Assembly: GCA_002392915.1 (NCBI GenBank)
Contig: DGHQ01000059.1
Location: 62,001-126,000 of the forward strand
DNA length: 64,000 nt
Reading direction: 5' to 3'
Source of the DNA: Bacteroidales bacterium UBA3844
GTDB lineage: Bacteria; Bacteroidota; Bacteroidia; Bacteroidales; Paludibacteraceae
Shown here in pieces: positions 16,672-26,371 of this stretch. Position 1 is the first letter of the stretch; each line of letters starts with the position of its first letter. The position numbers and the translations under genes were made by a program. The notes under the pieces are model-generated. The model did no database searches. It had not been told where the DNA came from and saw nothing but the letters and a program-made list of their open reading frames with translations.

Positions 16672-17892
16672 TCACACGCCCATGATTTCATCCAATTTCT
16701 TCAAACATTTTTCTTTTTCGAAATTCTCGTCATAATATCTGCGTCCATTCTCACCAAATATTTGAAGTTCCTTCTTTGGAATTTCCGATAATTCAATCAC
16801 AAGATTTGCCAGACCTTCCGCGTCTCCGGCCTTCACACTCCAACCACAACTAGCTTCTTTCACGACATCAACTCCTTCTCCGTTCAAGCATGCGATTATG
16901 GGACGACTAGACGCCATATAACTGCTGATTTTCGCTGGTGCATATAAATTAAATAAAGGAGAGTCCGTCAATGATACCAACATGACATCTGCCTTTTCAA
17001 AAAATAATGGCATCGTTTCAGACGGATATCGCCCCAAAGTAAAAACAGTTTTCTCCAAATCATTATCTTTGATATATTGCTGAACCCACAGCAATTTTCT
17101 TCCGTCTCCTACTATTACCCATTTGATATTCTTATTTTCTTTGGTTAGCTTAGCAGCTCTTAAATTACACTCCATTCCATGAGCCTCACCAACAGCTCCT
17201 GCAAACATAATCACAAATCCTTCTGGAATATCAGGCATCTTGAAATCTGAATCTTGGATCTTTGATGCACTCTCACCGTCTCCCCATTGAGGATAATAAA
17301 CTATCTTATCCTTATAATCACCATATTTCAAAATACTCTGATCAAAACTTCGTGAACTTGTCAGAATCCTGTCTGAATTTTTATATTCAGATTTTACAAA
17401 AAAATCAAAGAAGCCAAGCACATATTTATTATTGATACCTCCTGCTGCAGTCAAACTTTCTGGCCATAAATCAAGAACCCATGTATAAAGAGGCACATGA
17501 CGAAGCTTTTTATATAGCACAGCTGGAGTTGACATCATCACTGGCGACAACTGCTGACAGAACACCATATCATATTTATGAAACATGGCATGCCATAGCA
17601 TATAAAGACATCCAATTATCAGATAACTGAAATAATTTAACATCAACATAATCTTGTTGTTGCCACGTGGAATAATAGGCAAATGCGTTACCTTAACACC
17701 ATTCACATATTCCTGATGCTTCTTGAAAATTCCATATCCTGGATAAAATTTTCCTTTCGGATAATTGGGAACTCCAGTCACCACATGCACATCATGCCCT
17801 TGCTCAGCAAGATGAAATGCTATATCATTTCCTCTAAATACTTCTGGATAGAAGTATTGACAAACAAAAAGGATTTTTTTCTTATCTCTCAT
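16672..17892 (-). CDS. wbuB: Family 4 glycosyltransferase, WbuB-like (probable L-FucNAc transferase)
   Basis: GT-B glycosyltransferase. The N-terminus ILFVCQYFYPEVFRGNDIAFHLAEQGHDVHVVTG is typical of WbuB/WcaI-type GT4 enzymes. The C-terminal donor domain has GDAEGLANLV and, before it, PAKISSYMASSRPIIA, the usual nucleotide-sugar site. WbuB of E. coli O26-type loci is assigned as L-fucosamine transferase, and this locus makes UDP-L-FucNAc (fnlABC) and has wbuC, so the same role is inferred. Start overlaps the VanZ gene by 11 bp. Confidence 0.78.
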   Translation of the reverse strand: MRDKKKILFVCQYFYPEVFRGNDIAFHLAEQGHDVHVVTGVPNYPKGKFYPGYGIFKKHQEYVNGVKVTHLPIIPRGNNKIMLMLNYFSYLIIGCLYMLWHAMFHKYDMVFCQQLSPVMMSTPAVLYKKLRHVPLYTWVLDLWPESLTAAGGINNKYVLGFFDFFVKSEYKNSDRILTSSRSFDQSILKYGDYKDKIVYYPQWGDGESASKIQDSDFKMPDIPEGFVIMFAGAVGEAHGMECNLRAAKLTKENKNIKWVIVGDGRKLLWVQQYIKDNDLEKTVFTLGRYPSETMPLFFEKADVMLVSLTDSPLFNLYAPAKISSYMASSRPIIACLNGEGVDVVKEASCGWSVKAGDAEGLANLVIELSEIPKKELQIFGENGRRYYDENFEKEKCLKKLDEIMGV

Positions 17893-18454
17893 TTTTTAAT
17901 AACCAAACATTATTTCTATTGCGCTTTATTATTTTTCTCATCATTCGAAAAATAAAATAGCCCAATAATGCACCCAAAGAATTATGCATCAGATCGTCTG
18001 TTTGTGCTATTCCTTTAGAAATTATAAATTGCATAGATTCTATACAAAAAGAAAAGCAACATCCCGACAATAATACATTCCACCAATTCCAAGTTGGCAT
18101 AATTGCAGATAATAAAAAACCAAATGGCAAAAATAAAACAACATTCAAGATTATATCCCACACACTAACGCCTGGTGTTTTATTTGCTATCGCGACATAA
18201 TCCCAGAAAGGCATATACTCAATGCGAGCCTCAGCGAAATAGCTCCGAAAGACGACTGTAGAACATAATACTACCAATATGTATTCAACAAAAAGAGACC
18301 AAAGTACAAATTGCTTTTTATCCTTTACATATGAAGAATAAATGCCAAACAATATTAATGCGACACATAATAACAATGAAGAATAAAGTATCTCATCAGG
18401 AATACCTGTCTGGAAAAAGCCTTCGAAATTTGAGAAATCAATATTACTCGCCAT
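17882..18454 (-). CDS. VanZ-family membrane protein
   Basis: 190 residues with about four to five membrane helices and the VanZ signatures NVVLFLPFGFLL (about 105-116) and ESMQFIISKGIAQTDDLMHNSLGALLGY (about 139-166). VanZ proteins are named from teicoplanin resistance, but many sit in polysaccharide loci with unknown roles in envelope assembly. Its stop overlaps the start of wbuB, so it is co-translated with it. Confidence 0.83.
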   Translation of the reverse strand: MASNIDFSNFEGFFQTGIPDEILYSSLLLCVALILFGIYSSYVKDKKQFVLWSLFVEYILVVLCSTVVFRSYFAEARIEYMPFWDYVAIANKTPGVSVWDIILNVVLFLPFGFLLSAIMPTWNWWNVLLSGCCFSFCIESMQFIISKGIAQTDDLMHNSLGALLGYFIFRMMRKIIKRNRNNVWLLKNER

Positions 18455-18551
18455 CTTCTAAACTTCATTATTAAAATTTCTTTCGTTATCGTTGCGTCAA
18501 AACAAACATGACAAAGCACTTTAAGCACAACGTTTTCAAACTCTATATTTT

Positions 18552-19160
18552 TTACCTATTGTATTTTTCAAAAATTTCTTCCAGCTGTTCACGAGTATAT
18601 CTTTCTTCTTCAGAATACAACTTTTCCTCATGCTCCAATATTTGCTCTATCGTCCAATAAAACTTTATGAACTTTGCAGGTACTCCCCCACAAACACAAT
18701 AAGGAGGCATTGATCTTGCAACAACTGCACCAGCAGCAATAGTGGTACCTCTTCCTATATTTACACCTGCAAGTAATGTGACATTCATACCTATCCAAAC
18801 ATCTGATTCGACCACAATATCCTTATCTAAACCTTCTGTTTTTTGATTCTCTCTTATACATCGATAAGGAATCCCAACAATTCTTGCATGGTTACCTGTT
18901 GAAATTTTAAGGCCATACGCGGCCCCCGAATTTTTTTTCATTATAAATTTAGCATGAGTTGTCAAAACAACAGCATGATTTAATCCATTATTTCCATAAA
19001 GAAAAACATTCTTAGGATTATCAAATATTGTAGGAGGTGTAATTGTCACATCTGGTGAGATATAGCCAAATGAGCTTCTTGAATATCCAAACAATTCCCG
19101 ATATCCTATATAAAGACCTCTTAGGAATCTGTTATTTTTAATAAAACGTACCAAATTCAT
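18552..19160 (-). CDS. Hexapeptide-repeat (LbH) acetyltransferase
   Basis: 202-residue left-handed beta-helix acyltransferase, probably O- or N-acetylating a sugar of the repeat unit with acetyl-CoA. Hexapeptide repeats occur from about residue 120 (DIVVESDVWIGMNVTLLAGVNIGRGTTIAAGAVV) and the CoA-site segment GGVPAKFIKFY is at about 158-168. A mid-protein loop (GNHARIVGIPYRCI) carries the likely catalytic His. One bp from the preceding GT4 gene. Confidence 0.83.
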   Translation of the reverse strand: MNLVRFIKNNRFLRGLYIGYRELFGYSRSSFGYISPDVTITPPTIFDNPKNVFLYGNNGLNHAVVLTTHAKFIMKKNSGAAYGLKISTGNHARIVGIPYRCIRENQKTEGLDKDIVVESDVWIGMNVTLLAGVNIGRGTTIAAGAVVARSMPPYCVCGGVPAKFIKFYWTIEQILEHEEKLYSEEERYTREQLEEIFEKYNR

Positions 19161-19161
19161 T

Positions 19162-20268
19162 TCAAAAATTCCAAATATTAATCAATTGATCCCATACAAC
19201 AGGAACCGCATATTTTTTCTTCACTCGAAATTCTGCATTTTTTGCACAACTTTTTGCATATATTTGATCACTTTGCATTTTCTTCAAACCTCTATAAAAA
19301 GCTTGTGTATTTTGAGGGTCAACACAAATTCCATAATCACAACTATTTTTAATATCAAGCATTTCTGGTATTGCTCCCACTTTTGTAGTTACAATTGGAC
19401 AACCACAAGCCATTGCTTCTAAAATTACATTAGGGAAACCCTCTGTATAAGAAGGAAATGCAAAAATAGATGCTGACATTAATTCACGAAGAACTTGTTC
19501 ATGAGGAACCTCCCCTCTAAATTTACACCAACAACCATCATTTTTTTCTGCAGCTATTGATTTCAAATCTGATAATATTTGAGATTCCGCTTTACCAATA
19601 ATATGAAGTTCTATATCATCAAGTTGCTTGCATGCATTAACTAACTCATATACTCCTTTTGACGGCAAAACATGACCTACAAATATAATTTTCCCAGGAA
19701 CACGAACGATAGAGTCTTTTTCTCTTTCAATCTGCTCTATGATAGTTTGAGATAATGGATTAGGACAATATACAGTACTAAACCCATTATTTTTTAATGA
19801 AACATAAGAATCAATATCCATTGTTATACAAATATCAGCCAACCCTGCCGCACATTTCAGCAGTTTCCATTCCCAATTATTTTTTTTAATAAGATCTGGA
19901 ATACGGCCAAAATGAAAATGAATTGCAGACTTTACACCTCGCTTCTTTGCAGCACGGAGCAACATTATGTCTTTTGTCAAACTAATAGAAGCACTTGTGC
20001 ATACATGTATAACATCAGGATTATCTTCATCCATAATTTTGATTGCTTTTTTTACAGAAGAAGAATAATCTTTTATTCCAAGATAAATACGTTTAAGCCA
20101 ACTGGAATGAACATTGACATAATCATTACGATCAAAAGAAACAGGAAGTAACTTGACTTCTGAATTTACAAATTCCGAATATTTTAATATAGTATTACCC
20201 CATATATTTATCCCCCCCTTAATTGCATTTGGAGAATCAAGATATGGAGAACAAAATAAAACTTTCAT
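19162..20268 (-). CDS. Family 4 glycosyltransferase
   Basis: GT-B enzyme. Starts MKVLFCSPYLDSPNAIKGGINIWG, the normal GT4 N-terminus. The frame extends 16 codons upstream to an ATG at 20316 that would overlap the previous gene by 20 bp, so the Met at 20268 is preferred. Donor-site motif SYTEGFPNVILEAMACGCPIVTTKVG is near the C-terminus (E-x7-E). Specificity unknown. Confidence 0.85.
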   Translation of the reverse strand: MKVLFCSPYLDSPNAIKGGINIWGNTILKYSEFVNSEVKLLPVSFDRNDYVNVHSSWLKRIYLGIKDYSSSVKKAIKIMDEDNPDVIHVCTSASISLTKDIMLLRAAKKRGVKSAIHFHFGRIPDLIKKNNWEWKLLKCAAGLADICITMDIDSYVSLKNNGFSTVYCPNPLSQTIIEQIEREKDSIVRVPGKIIFVGHVLPSKGVYELVNACKQLDDIELHIIGKAESQILSDLKSIAAEKNDGCWCKFRGEVPHEQVLRELMSASIFAFPSYTEGFPNVILEAMACGCPIVTTKVGAIPEMLDIKNSCDYGICVDPQNTQAFYRGLKKMQSDQIYAKSCAKNAEFRVKKKYAVPVVWDQLINIWNF

Positions 20269-20296
20269 AACAAATATATATTTAGCGATCTGTACA

Positions 20297-21388
20297 TCAG
20301 GCATTTTCAAATACATCTAAGTATTGTGCTGCACATTCTGTCATACTAAAAGACATATAAGTTTCTTTGGCTTTTATACTCATCTCATGCATTTTTTCAT
20401 CACTTATATCAGCAAATCTTTTAAGTACCAAATAATATTCATCTTCTGAAATATCTTTAGAAAGAAAACCATTAACCCCATCTTCTATAAGATCTTTAAT
20501 TCCCCCAACAGGTGTACAAATGGGAACACAACCGACCCCCATAGCTTCTATAAGAGATATCGGAAGACCTTCATATGAAGAACTTAGGCCAAAAGCATCT
20601 GCTTCACTTAGGTAGGACAAAGGATTACTTTTGGGACCTGTAATCAAAATATTTTGATTACAAAGAGATTCTATTTCTTGAATCATTCCAGTCTCTGCTT
20701 TTTTCCCAATCATTAAAACCACAAGATTATATCCTTCCTTGTTGAGTTTATCTATTGCTTTTGCCATGACTATTTGACGTTTCTGGTAACCTATATGAGC
20801 TAACTGAACGATAATTCTTGTATCAGGAGTCTTTCTCATCGTCTTAAAATATTCTTTAACTTCTGGTTCTACATTAATTTGATTTGGTACATTTCGACCA
20901 TTATAAATCATAGTTGCATTAAATCCATAAAAATTCTCAAAACTTTTCTCTGAGTCCTTAGATATAGTTATCGGTTTCACAAGACCAGTCTTAAACAAAA
21001 ACTTTCTAACAATCGCCCCTATCTTCCCCTCTGTTTCTTGTTTTGCTGCATTATGCACAGTATGGAAAAATTTTATTTGTCTAAATAATAACGAAGACAT
21101 CGAAGAATATAATATCGCAGACAAATGAGAATGAACAATTTCTGGCCGTTCTTGAAATATAAGCTTAAAAATTCGAAATGGCATAAAAATATCGAAACCC
21201 TTTTTCTTATTCATGCATATAACCTTAACATTAGGCGATATCTCTTGATAATAATGAAAGGATTCCTCAATCGGATGAAAAACACATATAATAACGTCAT
21301 TTTTACCAGAAAGTTCATTAGACAAATCTAAACAAAATCTTTCTGCACCTCCAATTCCAAACTGTGTAATAATCTCCAAAATTTTCAT
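20297..21388 (-). CDS. Family 4 glycosyltransferase
   Basis: 363-residue GT-B enzyme. GIGGAERFCLDLSNEL (12-27) is the acceptor-side glycine motif. SSYEGLPISLIEAMGVGCVPICTPVGG in the C-terminal half is the donor-nucleotide site. It forms a pair with the next GT4 gene (28 bp gap). Specificity unknown. Confidence 0.87.
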   Translation of the reverse strand: MKILEIITQFGIGGAERFCLDLSNELSGKNDVIICVFHPIEESFHYYQEISPNVKVICMNKKKGFDIFMPFRIFKLIFQERPEIVHSHLSAILYSSMSSLLFRQIKFFHTVHNAAKQETEGKIGAIVRKFLFKTGLVKPITISKDSEKSFENFYGFNATMIYNGRNVPNQINVEPEVKEYFKTMRKTPDTRIIVQLAHIGYQKRQIVMAKAIDKLNKEGYNLVVLMIGKKAETGMIQEIESLCNQNILITGPKSNPLSYLSEADAFGLSSSYEGLPISLIEAMGVGCVPICTPVGGIKDLIEDGVNGFLSKDISEDEYYLVLKRFADISDEKMHEMSIKAKETYMSFSMTECAAQYLDVFENA

Positions 21389-21494
21389 TAGTTTTTATCA
21401 TTAATTTTGATTGTAATCAATAAATAAAAGTTTACATGTTCTTCTACATTTTGACAACTTGTCAAGACCTGATATATATTAACAAATTTCCTAT

Positions 21495-22607
21495 TTATCT
21501 AGACCAGCTATAAACAAGATGTGCTAAAGTAAAAAAAGAAGAAAAACAAAATAAATACAACATGTTCTTATCTACTTTACTAAGAGTTTCATTAGTTTTC
21601 CAATAGTATGACGCTACAATCAACAAAGGAAAAGAACAAGCATGAAAAGATCTAGAACATAAAAAAGACGACGTCTTTTGTCCATAAAACAAACAAGATA
21701 TATAAAACAACAAATACACAGATGTAAATAATACATTTATAAATCTTGGATTTCTTTCATCACTAAAAACAAATCTCTTTACTAAAAGATACATTATCAT
21801 CAAACGAGGTGTCCATATTAAAAATTCATTTATTGTTCCCCAAGTAGTAGCCCGAACATTTTCTTTATTCATATAATTATTAGCAACGTCAAAAAGTTTA
21901 CCATCTCCAAGAATTGAAATAAAATATGCATCCAGTATATTCATAACAGAAATGTACAAAAAAGGAAATGCTATCAAACTAATTAAAACATGTTTTTTTT
22001 TTAATTTAACAAAAAAAGAAACGACAAACACACCCATGAAAATAATAATACTTTTATGAAAGAAAATTGCTCCACAAAAACCAAATAAAAGTATTATAAC
22101 ATCTCTTAACCTTGTTCTTTCTCTTGAAAAACATACAATAATACTATATATCAATACACTGAATCCCAAAGCAGCTCTTGAAATGGAAAACTGTACAAAG
22201 AAAAAAGCAACGAAAAAAAGAGCAAAATACCGAGACTCCACGCCTGTTTTATTTGAACACAATTTTAATAAATATACTGCTGTCCCCCAAATTACAGCTC
22301 TCCAACACCAATAGCCTCCTGGCAATAACTCTATAAGCCAATAATAGAATGGTTCAATATGGATAATATTATGATAGCATACCATTTCATCATAGATTCT
22401 ATGATAATGGTATGTGTCAGCTTCTGAAAAAGCAAAGATTGAATAAACCGCAAGCATTACAAATGGAATGTTTGCACCCACATTTATCGAAACGTTTCTA
22501 CTGTTAATCCATCTTTTATATTTAATAAAACACAATATAAAGATAAAAACGTTAAAAAGTGCACTTGATGCTTCATAATCATATCTATCCACTATCATTT
22601 TATCCAA
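21495..22607 (-). CDS. EpsG-family polysaccharide polymerase (Wzy role)
   Basis: 370 residues with about ten hydrophobic segments and no soluble domain. The loop SEADTYHYHRIYDEMVCYHNIIHIEPFYYWLI (about 60-91) is the typical EpsG signature (EADxxxY...EPxY). It is the only polymerase-like protein in the locus and pairs with the Wzx flippase at 32105-33676, so the locus is inferred to be Wzx/Wzy dependent. It would join repeat units on the periplasmic side of the inner membrane. Confidence 0.83.
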   Translation of the reverse strand: MDKMIVDRYDYEASSALFNVFIFILCFIKYKRWINSRNVSINVGANIPFVMLAVYSIFAFSEADTYHYHRIYDEMVCYHNIIHIEPFYYWLIELLPGGYWCWRAVIWGTAVYLLKLCSNKTGVESRYFALFFVAFFFVQFSISRAALGFSVLIYSIIVCFSRERTRLRDVIILLFGFCGAIFFHKSIIIFMGVFVVSFFVKLKKKHVLISLIAFPFLYISVMNILDAYFISILGDGKLFDVANNYMNKENVRATTWGTINEFLIWTPRLMIMYLLVKRFVFSDERNPRFINVLFTSVYLLFYISCLFYGQKTSSFLCSRSFHACSFPLLIVASYYWKTNETLSKVDKNMLYLFCFSSFFTLAHLVYSWSR

Positions 22608-22660
22608 TTTTAAATCAAAAAGTTAAAAAAAACAAATCATTGATTATCATAATAATTTAT

Positions 22661-23629
22661 TTATACTTTATGACGGAATTTAAATAAATATGGATAAATC
22701 TTCATTCTTGTTAACAAATAGATAAATTTAATAGAAATAGGTAAATGACGATTTAAAATTACTTTAATAATTCCGTGAGGAAATGAATGACGCCACCGAT
22801 ATTGCACGTTTTTATAGTTTGTAAAAGGTGCAAGGAGCAAAAGTTTATATATATAAAAAGCATACATTTCTTGTCTATATCTGAAATGCCAATTATATTT
22901 ACATACAATATTTTCTATTTTTTCTACATTTAATAAGCTTTGCTCAAACAGAAATATTGATTTATGCAGACTATTAATTGTAGTAATTGAATCTTGATTA
23001 AAATAATAATGATAATAAGGGATGGGTATATACTCAATTTTTGATGCATTATATACAATCTGCAACAAATGTACTAAATCCTCATTGATATTACCATCGG
23101 GCCAAATATGATCTTTCGTATATAAACAAGCTCTAACCATAGCACCACACAAACTACCCATCAATTCAGCAGACAATAATTTGCCAATAATTTCTTCTTT
23201 TTTTTCAATCGGAACATCTCTATGAAGATGCTGATGAATATCTATTCCATTGGTTCTATCAAAATCAAAAAATATAACATCGGCATTCCGTTTAATTGCT
23301 ACATTATAACACTCCTCATAGGTATTTATATCAACCCAATCATCGCTATCACAATGAATAATAAAATCACCTGAAGCGTGTTTTATGCCCCATTCACGTA
23401 CTTTTGCTTGTCCCGAATTTCGTTCCATCTTATGAATAACGATTTGTTTTTTTCGAGCAGGATATTCATCTATTACTGTTCTCAAAATATCAACAGAAGC
23501 ATCCATTGTACAATCATCTATGAACAAATATTCTATATCATCAAGAGTTTGCTCAAAAAGGCTACGTGCACAACGTTCGATATATTTTTCAACTCCATAT
23601 ATTGGAATTATTACAGAAAGTTTTGGCAT
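22661..23629 (-). CDS. Family 2 glycosyltransferase
   Basis: 322 residues. KLSVIIPIYGVEKYIERC at the N-terminus, YLFIDDCTMDASVDIL (first acidic motif) and FIIHCDSDDWVD (DXD-like site, about 90-101) define a GT-A family 2 enzyme. The C-terminal half is basic and aromatic as in capsule GT2 enzymes. It is 5 bp from the CDP-glycerol transferase gene. Confidence 0.87.
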   Translation of the reverse strand: MPKLSVIIPIYGVEKYIERCARSLFEQTLDDIEYLFIDDCTMDASVDILRTVIDEYPARKKQIVIHKMERNSGQAKVREWGIKHASGDFIIHCDSDDWVDINTYEECYNVAIKRNADVIFFDFDRTNGIDIHQHLHRDVPIEKKEEIIGKLLSAELMGSLCGAMVRACLYTKDHIWPDGNINEDLVHLLQIVYNASKIEYIPIPYYHYYFNQDSITTINSLHKSIFLFEQSLLNVEKIENIVCKYNWHFRYRQEMYAFYIYKLLLLAPFTNYKNVQYRWRHSFPHGIIKVILNRHLPISIKFIYLLTRMKIYPYLFKFRHKV

Positions 23630-23634
23630 AATTC

Positions 23635-24837
23635 TTAAATTCCTAATTCTTTAACTATGTCTGCACAATAATGGTTAGACCTATATAACAATACATCATA
23701 TAATTGTTTTCGCTTGTTTTGGTATTGATCACAATTACACGAAATATCTTTAATAAAATTTTTCATATCTTCAATAGTATATAAATGATGTCCTGGCATA
23801 TAATCCAAAGGATTTTCAATAATAAAACCTCTTCCTTTATTATACAGATGAAAATCATCAAGAGTAAAAGCGATCGGTTTATCTACAATCATATAATCAA
23901 CAGTAACGGAAGAATAATCTGAAATCAAACCATCTGTAACAGATAGAAAAGAATATAAAGTTGTGTTATAATAATCAATCATTTCATTTGTAAGCAAATG
24001 AATGTTGGTCAAATTTTGCCATGGAATATCATAATCTTTCTGCATTGGATGAAGTTTAATTAAAATAACAACATTATGTTCTTTACAATAAGCGTCTACA
24101 TTTTTCCATTCTTGAGGTGTATTTAGAATAGGAAACTGCTTAATATCATCATTATCGTTGTAGCCACCCAATATATGATTACGAAATGTCGGCATCCAAA
24201 TCAAAATTTTTTCTACTTGATTCTTTTGAAATGATTTATATAATGTCATAGCTTCATTTGTTTGAGTCAATAACCAGTCAAACCGAGGAAATCCTTTTGT
24301 CATTACTTTTTCCTGAGGCCAACGCCATCTTGGAGCCATATATTTCTTAAAAAATTCACTTACCAACAATATCTTTTCAAAATTATCAATACCTGTACTT
24401 TTATCGTTCTTTAATTTAGAATCAGCATCCTTAAAGCCACATCCATGCCAAACTTTAATAAAATGTTGATTATTACGAATATGGTTTTTGTTATAATAAG
24501 GGTATCCATGAGTAGCAAACAACCACCCCGCAGAAATGAAAATTGGCATATTTATAATCCTATAAATACCTGAATTAGAAACAAATTTCACTTGTGCATT
24601 CGGAAATTTTTCTTTGTAATAAGAAGGATTCTTTACAGCCCAATATATATTATAAGTTTTTCCAAATCCATTATCAATTAAATATTCAGAAAGTGCTCTA
24701 GAATTATCAGAATAATCAGGAAGACTTTCAAAAACCATAATATTAGATTTTACAGGTATAAATATACGACAAATCGTCGCGAACAATTCAATGACAAAAT
24801 TATATAATAAAGATTTCATCGTAATACTTATTTCCAA
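23635..24837 (-). CDS. CDP-glycerol/polyol glycerophosphotransferase family protein (TagB/TarF-like)
   Basis: 400-residue enzyme of the teichoic-acid polymerase group, which transfers a polyol phosphate from a CDP-polyol. Seen: IKVWHGCGFKDADSKLKND (about 125-143, the WHG catalytic segment), WMPTFR (about 211-216) and SDYSSVTVDYMIVDKPIAF (about 306-324). An N-terminal hydrophobic helix may anchor it. It overlaps licD by 10 bp; a Met at 24819 would avoid the overlap. With the cytidylyltransferase fusion, SDR and LicD genes it forms a coupled block that should add polyol-phosphate to the glycan. Confidence 0.84.
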   Translation of the reverse strand: MEISITMKSLLYNFVIELFATICRIFIPVKSNIMVFESLPDYSDNSRALSEYLIDNGFGKTYNIYWAVKNPSYYKEKFPNAQVKFVSNSGIYRIINMPIFISAGWLFATHGYPYYNKNHIRNNQHFIKVWHGCGFKDADSKLKNDKSTGIDNFEKILLVSEFFKKYMAPRWRWPQEKVMTKGFPRFDWLLTQTNEAMTLYKSFQKNQVEKILIWMPTFRNHILGGYNDNDDIKQFPILNTPQEWKNVDAYCKEHNVVILIKLHPMQKDYDIPWQNLTNIHLLTNEMIDYYNTTLYSFLSVTDGLISDYSSVTVDYMIVDKPIAFTLDDFHLYNKGRGFIIENPLDYMPGHHLYTIEDMKNFIKDISCNCDQYQNKRKQLYDVLLYRSNHYCADIVKELGI

Positions 24838-25637
24838 TAGAATGAATTAAAACTATGCTTTATCACTCTGTCCTCTTTAGGAGGTAATTGCATATAATCA
24901 CCATATTTCTCATGTAGTGCCTCGTCATAACCACTCATACAAAAAAATTCCGTGTCTTCAAATGGCAACAAAATTACTTTTTCCAACACAGCAGTTCTAT
25001 GATATTCTCTTATTTCATATTGTTGAAGTGCAAAAAGACAATAATGATTTGTTGATCCAAATGGAATTTCTTTACAATAAGAATCTAACTCTTTCATATA
25101 ATCTTTATATACAAATCTATTTCTCAAAATTCGAAGAGCATCTAATAAAGAAGACGCTTTCCATATTGAGAGCATACCATTTCTATGATTCAATAAAGAA
25201 TCAAATTTGTATTTATTTGCTCTGATTTTTGAAATTACATCTTCCCTATTATCTGATGCCCCATCAAGTGGAAACACGTCTATCCAGACTCCCGTCTCTC
25301 TATTGCAATATGGCCATTTTTTTGTTTCTAATTTTGTACGCTTCATATCACAAACACGAGCAAACAAAATTTTTATATTTTTTTCTCCTCCAGATAAAGA
25401 CAAAACTTCAAACCCTTTGTCCGATTTATATTCTTTTACAAATCTTTCATAATCAGGACGAGGCATTGCAATATCTATATCATCATCCCAAGGTATAAAA
25501 CCTTTATGTCGAACAGCTCCTAAAAGAGTTCCTCCTTGAAGAGTATATTTAATATTTCGTTTCACACAGAAATCATGAACATCCTTCATGATTTCCAAAC
25601 ATAACAATTGAATCTCTTTAATAGTAAGTTGTTTCAT
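24828..25637 (-). CDS. LicD-family phosphotransferase
   Basis: Nucleotidyltransferase-fold enzyme that transfers a phosphorylated group (phosphocholine in pneumococcal LicD, polyol phosphate in others) from a CDP donor to a sugar. Seen: YTLQGGTLLGAVRHKGFIPWDDDIDIAMPRPDYERF (about 31-66), the full LicD signature with the DDDID metal site. 269 residues, usual length. No choline kinase or CTP:phosphocholine cytidylyltransferase is present, so a CDP-polyol from the neighbouring fusion protein is the more likely donor (inference). Confidence 0.85.
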   Translation of the reverse strand: MKQLTIKEIQLLCLEIMKDVHDFCVKRNIKYTLQGGTLLGAVRHKGFIPWDDDIDIAMPRPDYERFVKEYKSDKGFEVLSLSGGEKNIKILFARVCDMKRTKLETKKWPYCNRETGVWIDVFPLDGASDNREDVISKIRANKYKFDSLLNHRNGMLSIWKASSLLDALRILRNRFVYKDYMKELDSYCKEIPFGSTNHYCLFALQQYEIREYHRTAVLEKVILLPFEDTEFFCMSGYDEALHEKYGDYMQLPPKEDRVIKHSFNSFYWK

Positions 25638-26371
25638 TTTACTCGTCCAGTTTCTAGTTTGTAATCATACGAATGAGCTCCTTCTTTACGGAAATCCTCC
25701 TGATACCGATTTAAAACATGCTTAAATACTTCTTCATATTGAGGAATATAAATATCATTTTTCTTTTCCATTTCATTAATGATGGCCTGTGCCATTGGTG
25801 CTGTCACATTAAGATCAGTTTTTCCATTAGAAAAACTTGTTCCTTTCAAGGATCCAGGGCTTACATTTAGTATCTGATTTGGACTACCTCCTTTTAGAAG
25901 TTCTACATTCACGCTCTCAATAAAAATCCTTAAAGCAGCTTTTGTTGCAGCATAAACACTGAAAAAAGGAGAACTCATAAAGCCCGCAATACTGACCATT
26001 ACCCCACAATAAAAGTCTTCCTGAGACGCTAATTTAGTATAAAAATGCTTAACAATACGCATAACAGGTATTGTATTCACATTAAAGCTTAACGATATCA
26101 TTTCTTCATCAATATCCTTAAACAATGCTAAACGTCCAAAACCAGCAGTTATCATCAAAGTATCAATATCATGAAACTTATCAAAGATGCTATAATCTTT
26201 TTGCGTAAGATCAAACAAAAAGCTTTCAAACTTTGGATTCATAAATTCTTCTGCCACTGCAGATTTATCCACAATATATACTTTTTCTACACTTTGACGC
26301 AGTGCAAGCTCAGTTGCAATACTAAGACCGATACCGTTAGCACCACCAACAACTAATGCTCTTTTTATCAT
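25634..26371 (-). CDS. Short-chain dehydrogenase/reductase
   Basis: 245 residues. NAD(P)-binding VVGGANGIGLSIA (8-20), VSIAGFMSSPFFSVYAATKAAL with the catalytic Ser, Tyr and Lys (YAATK), and a PGxxxT-type loop (SPGSLKGT). Overlaps both neighbours by 4 bp, so it is tightly coupled to the cytidylyltransferase-oxidoreductase fusion and to LicD. Likely role: reduction of a keto-sugar phosphate to the polyol that is activated with CDP (inference by analogy with CDP-ribitol pathways). Confidence 0.8.
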   Translation of the reverse strand: MIKRALVVGGANGIGLSIATELALRQSVEKVYIVDKSAVAEEFMNPKFESFLFDLTQKDYSIFDKFHDIDTLMITAGFGRLALFKDIDEEMISLSFNVNTIPVMRIVKHFYTKLASQEDFYCGVMVSIAGFMSSPFFSVYAATKAALRIFIESVNVELLKGGSPNQILNVSPGSLKGTSFSNGKTDLNVTAPMAQAIINEMEKKNDIYIPQYEEVFKHVLNRYQEDFRKEGAHSYDYKLETGRVK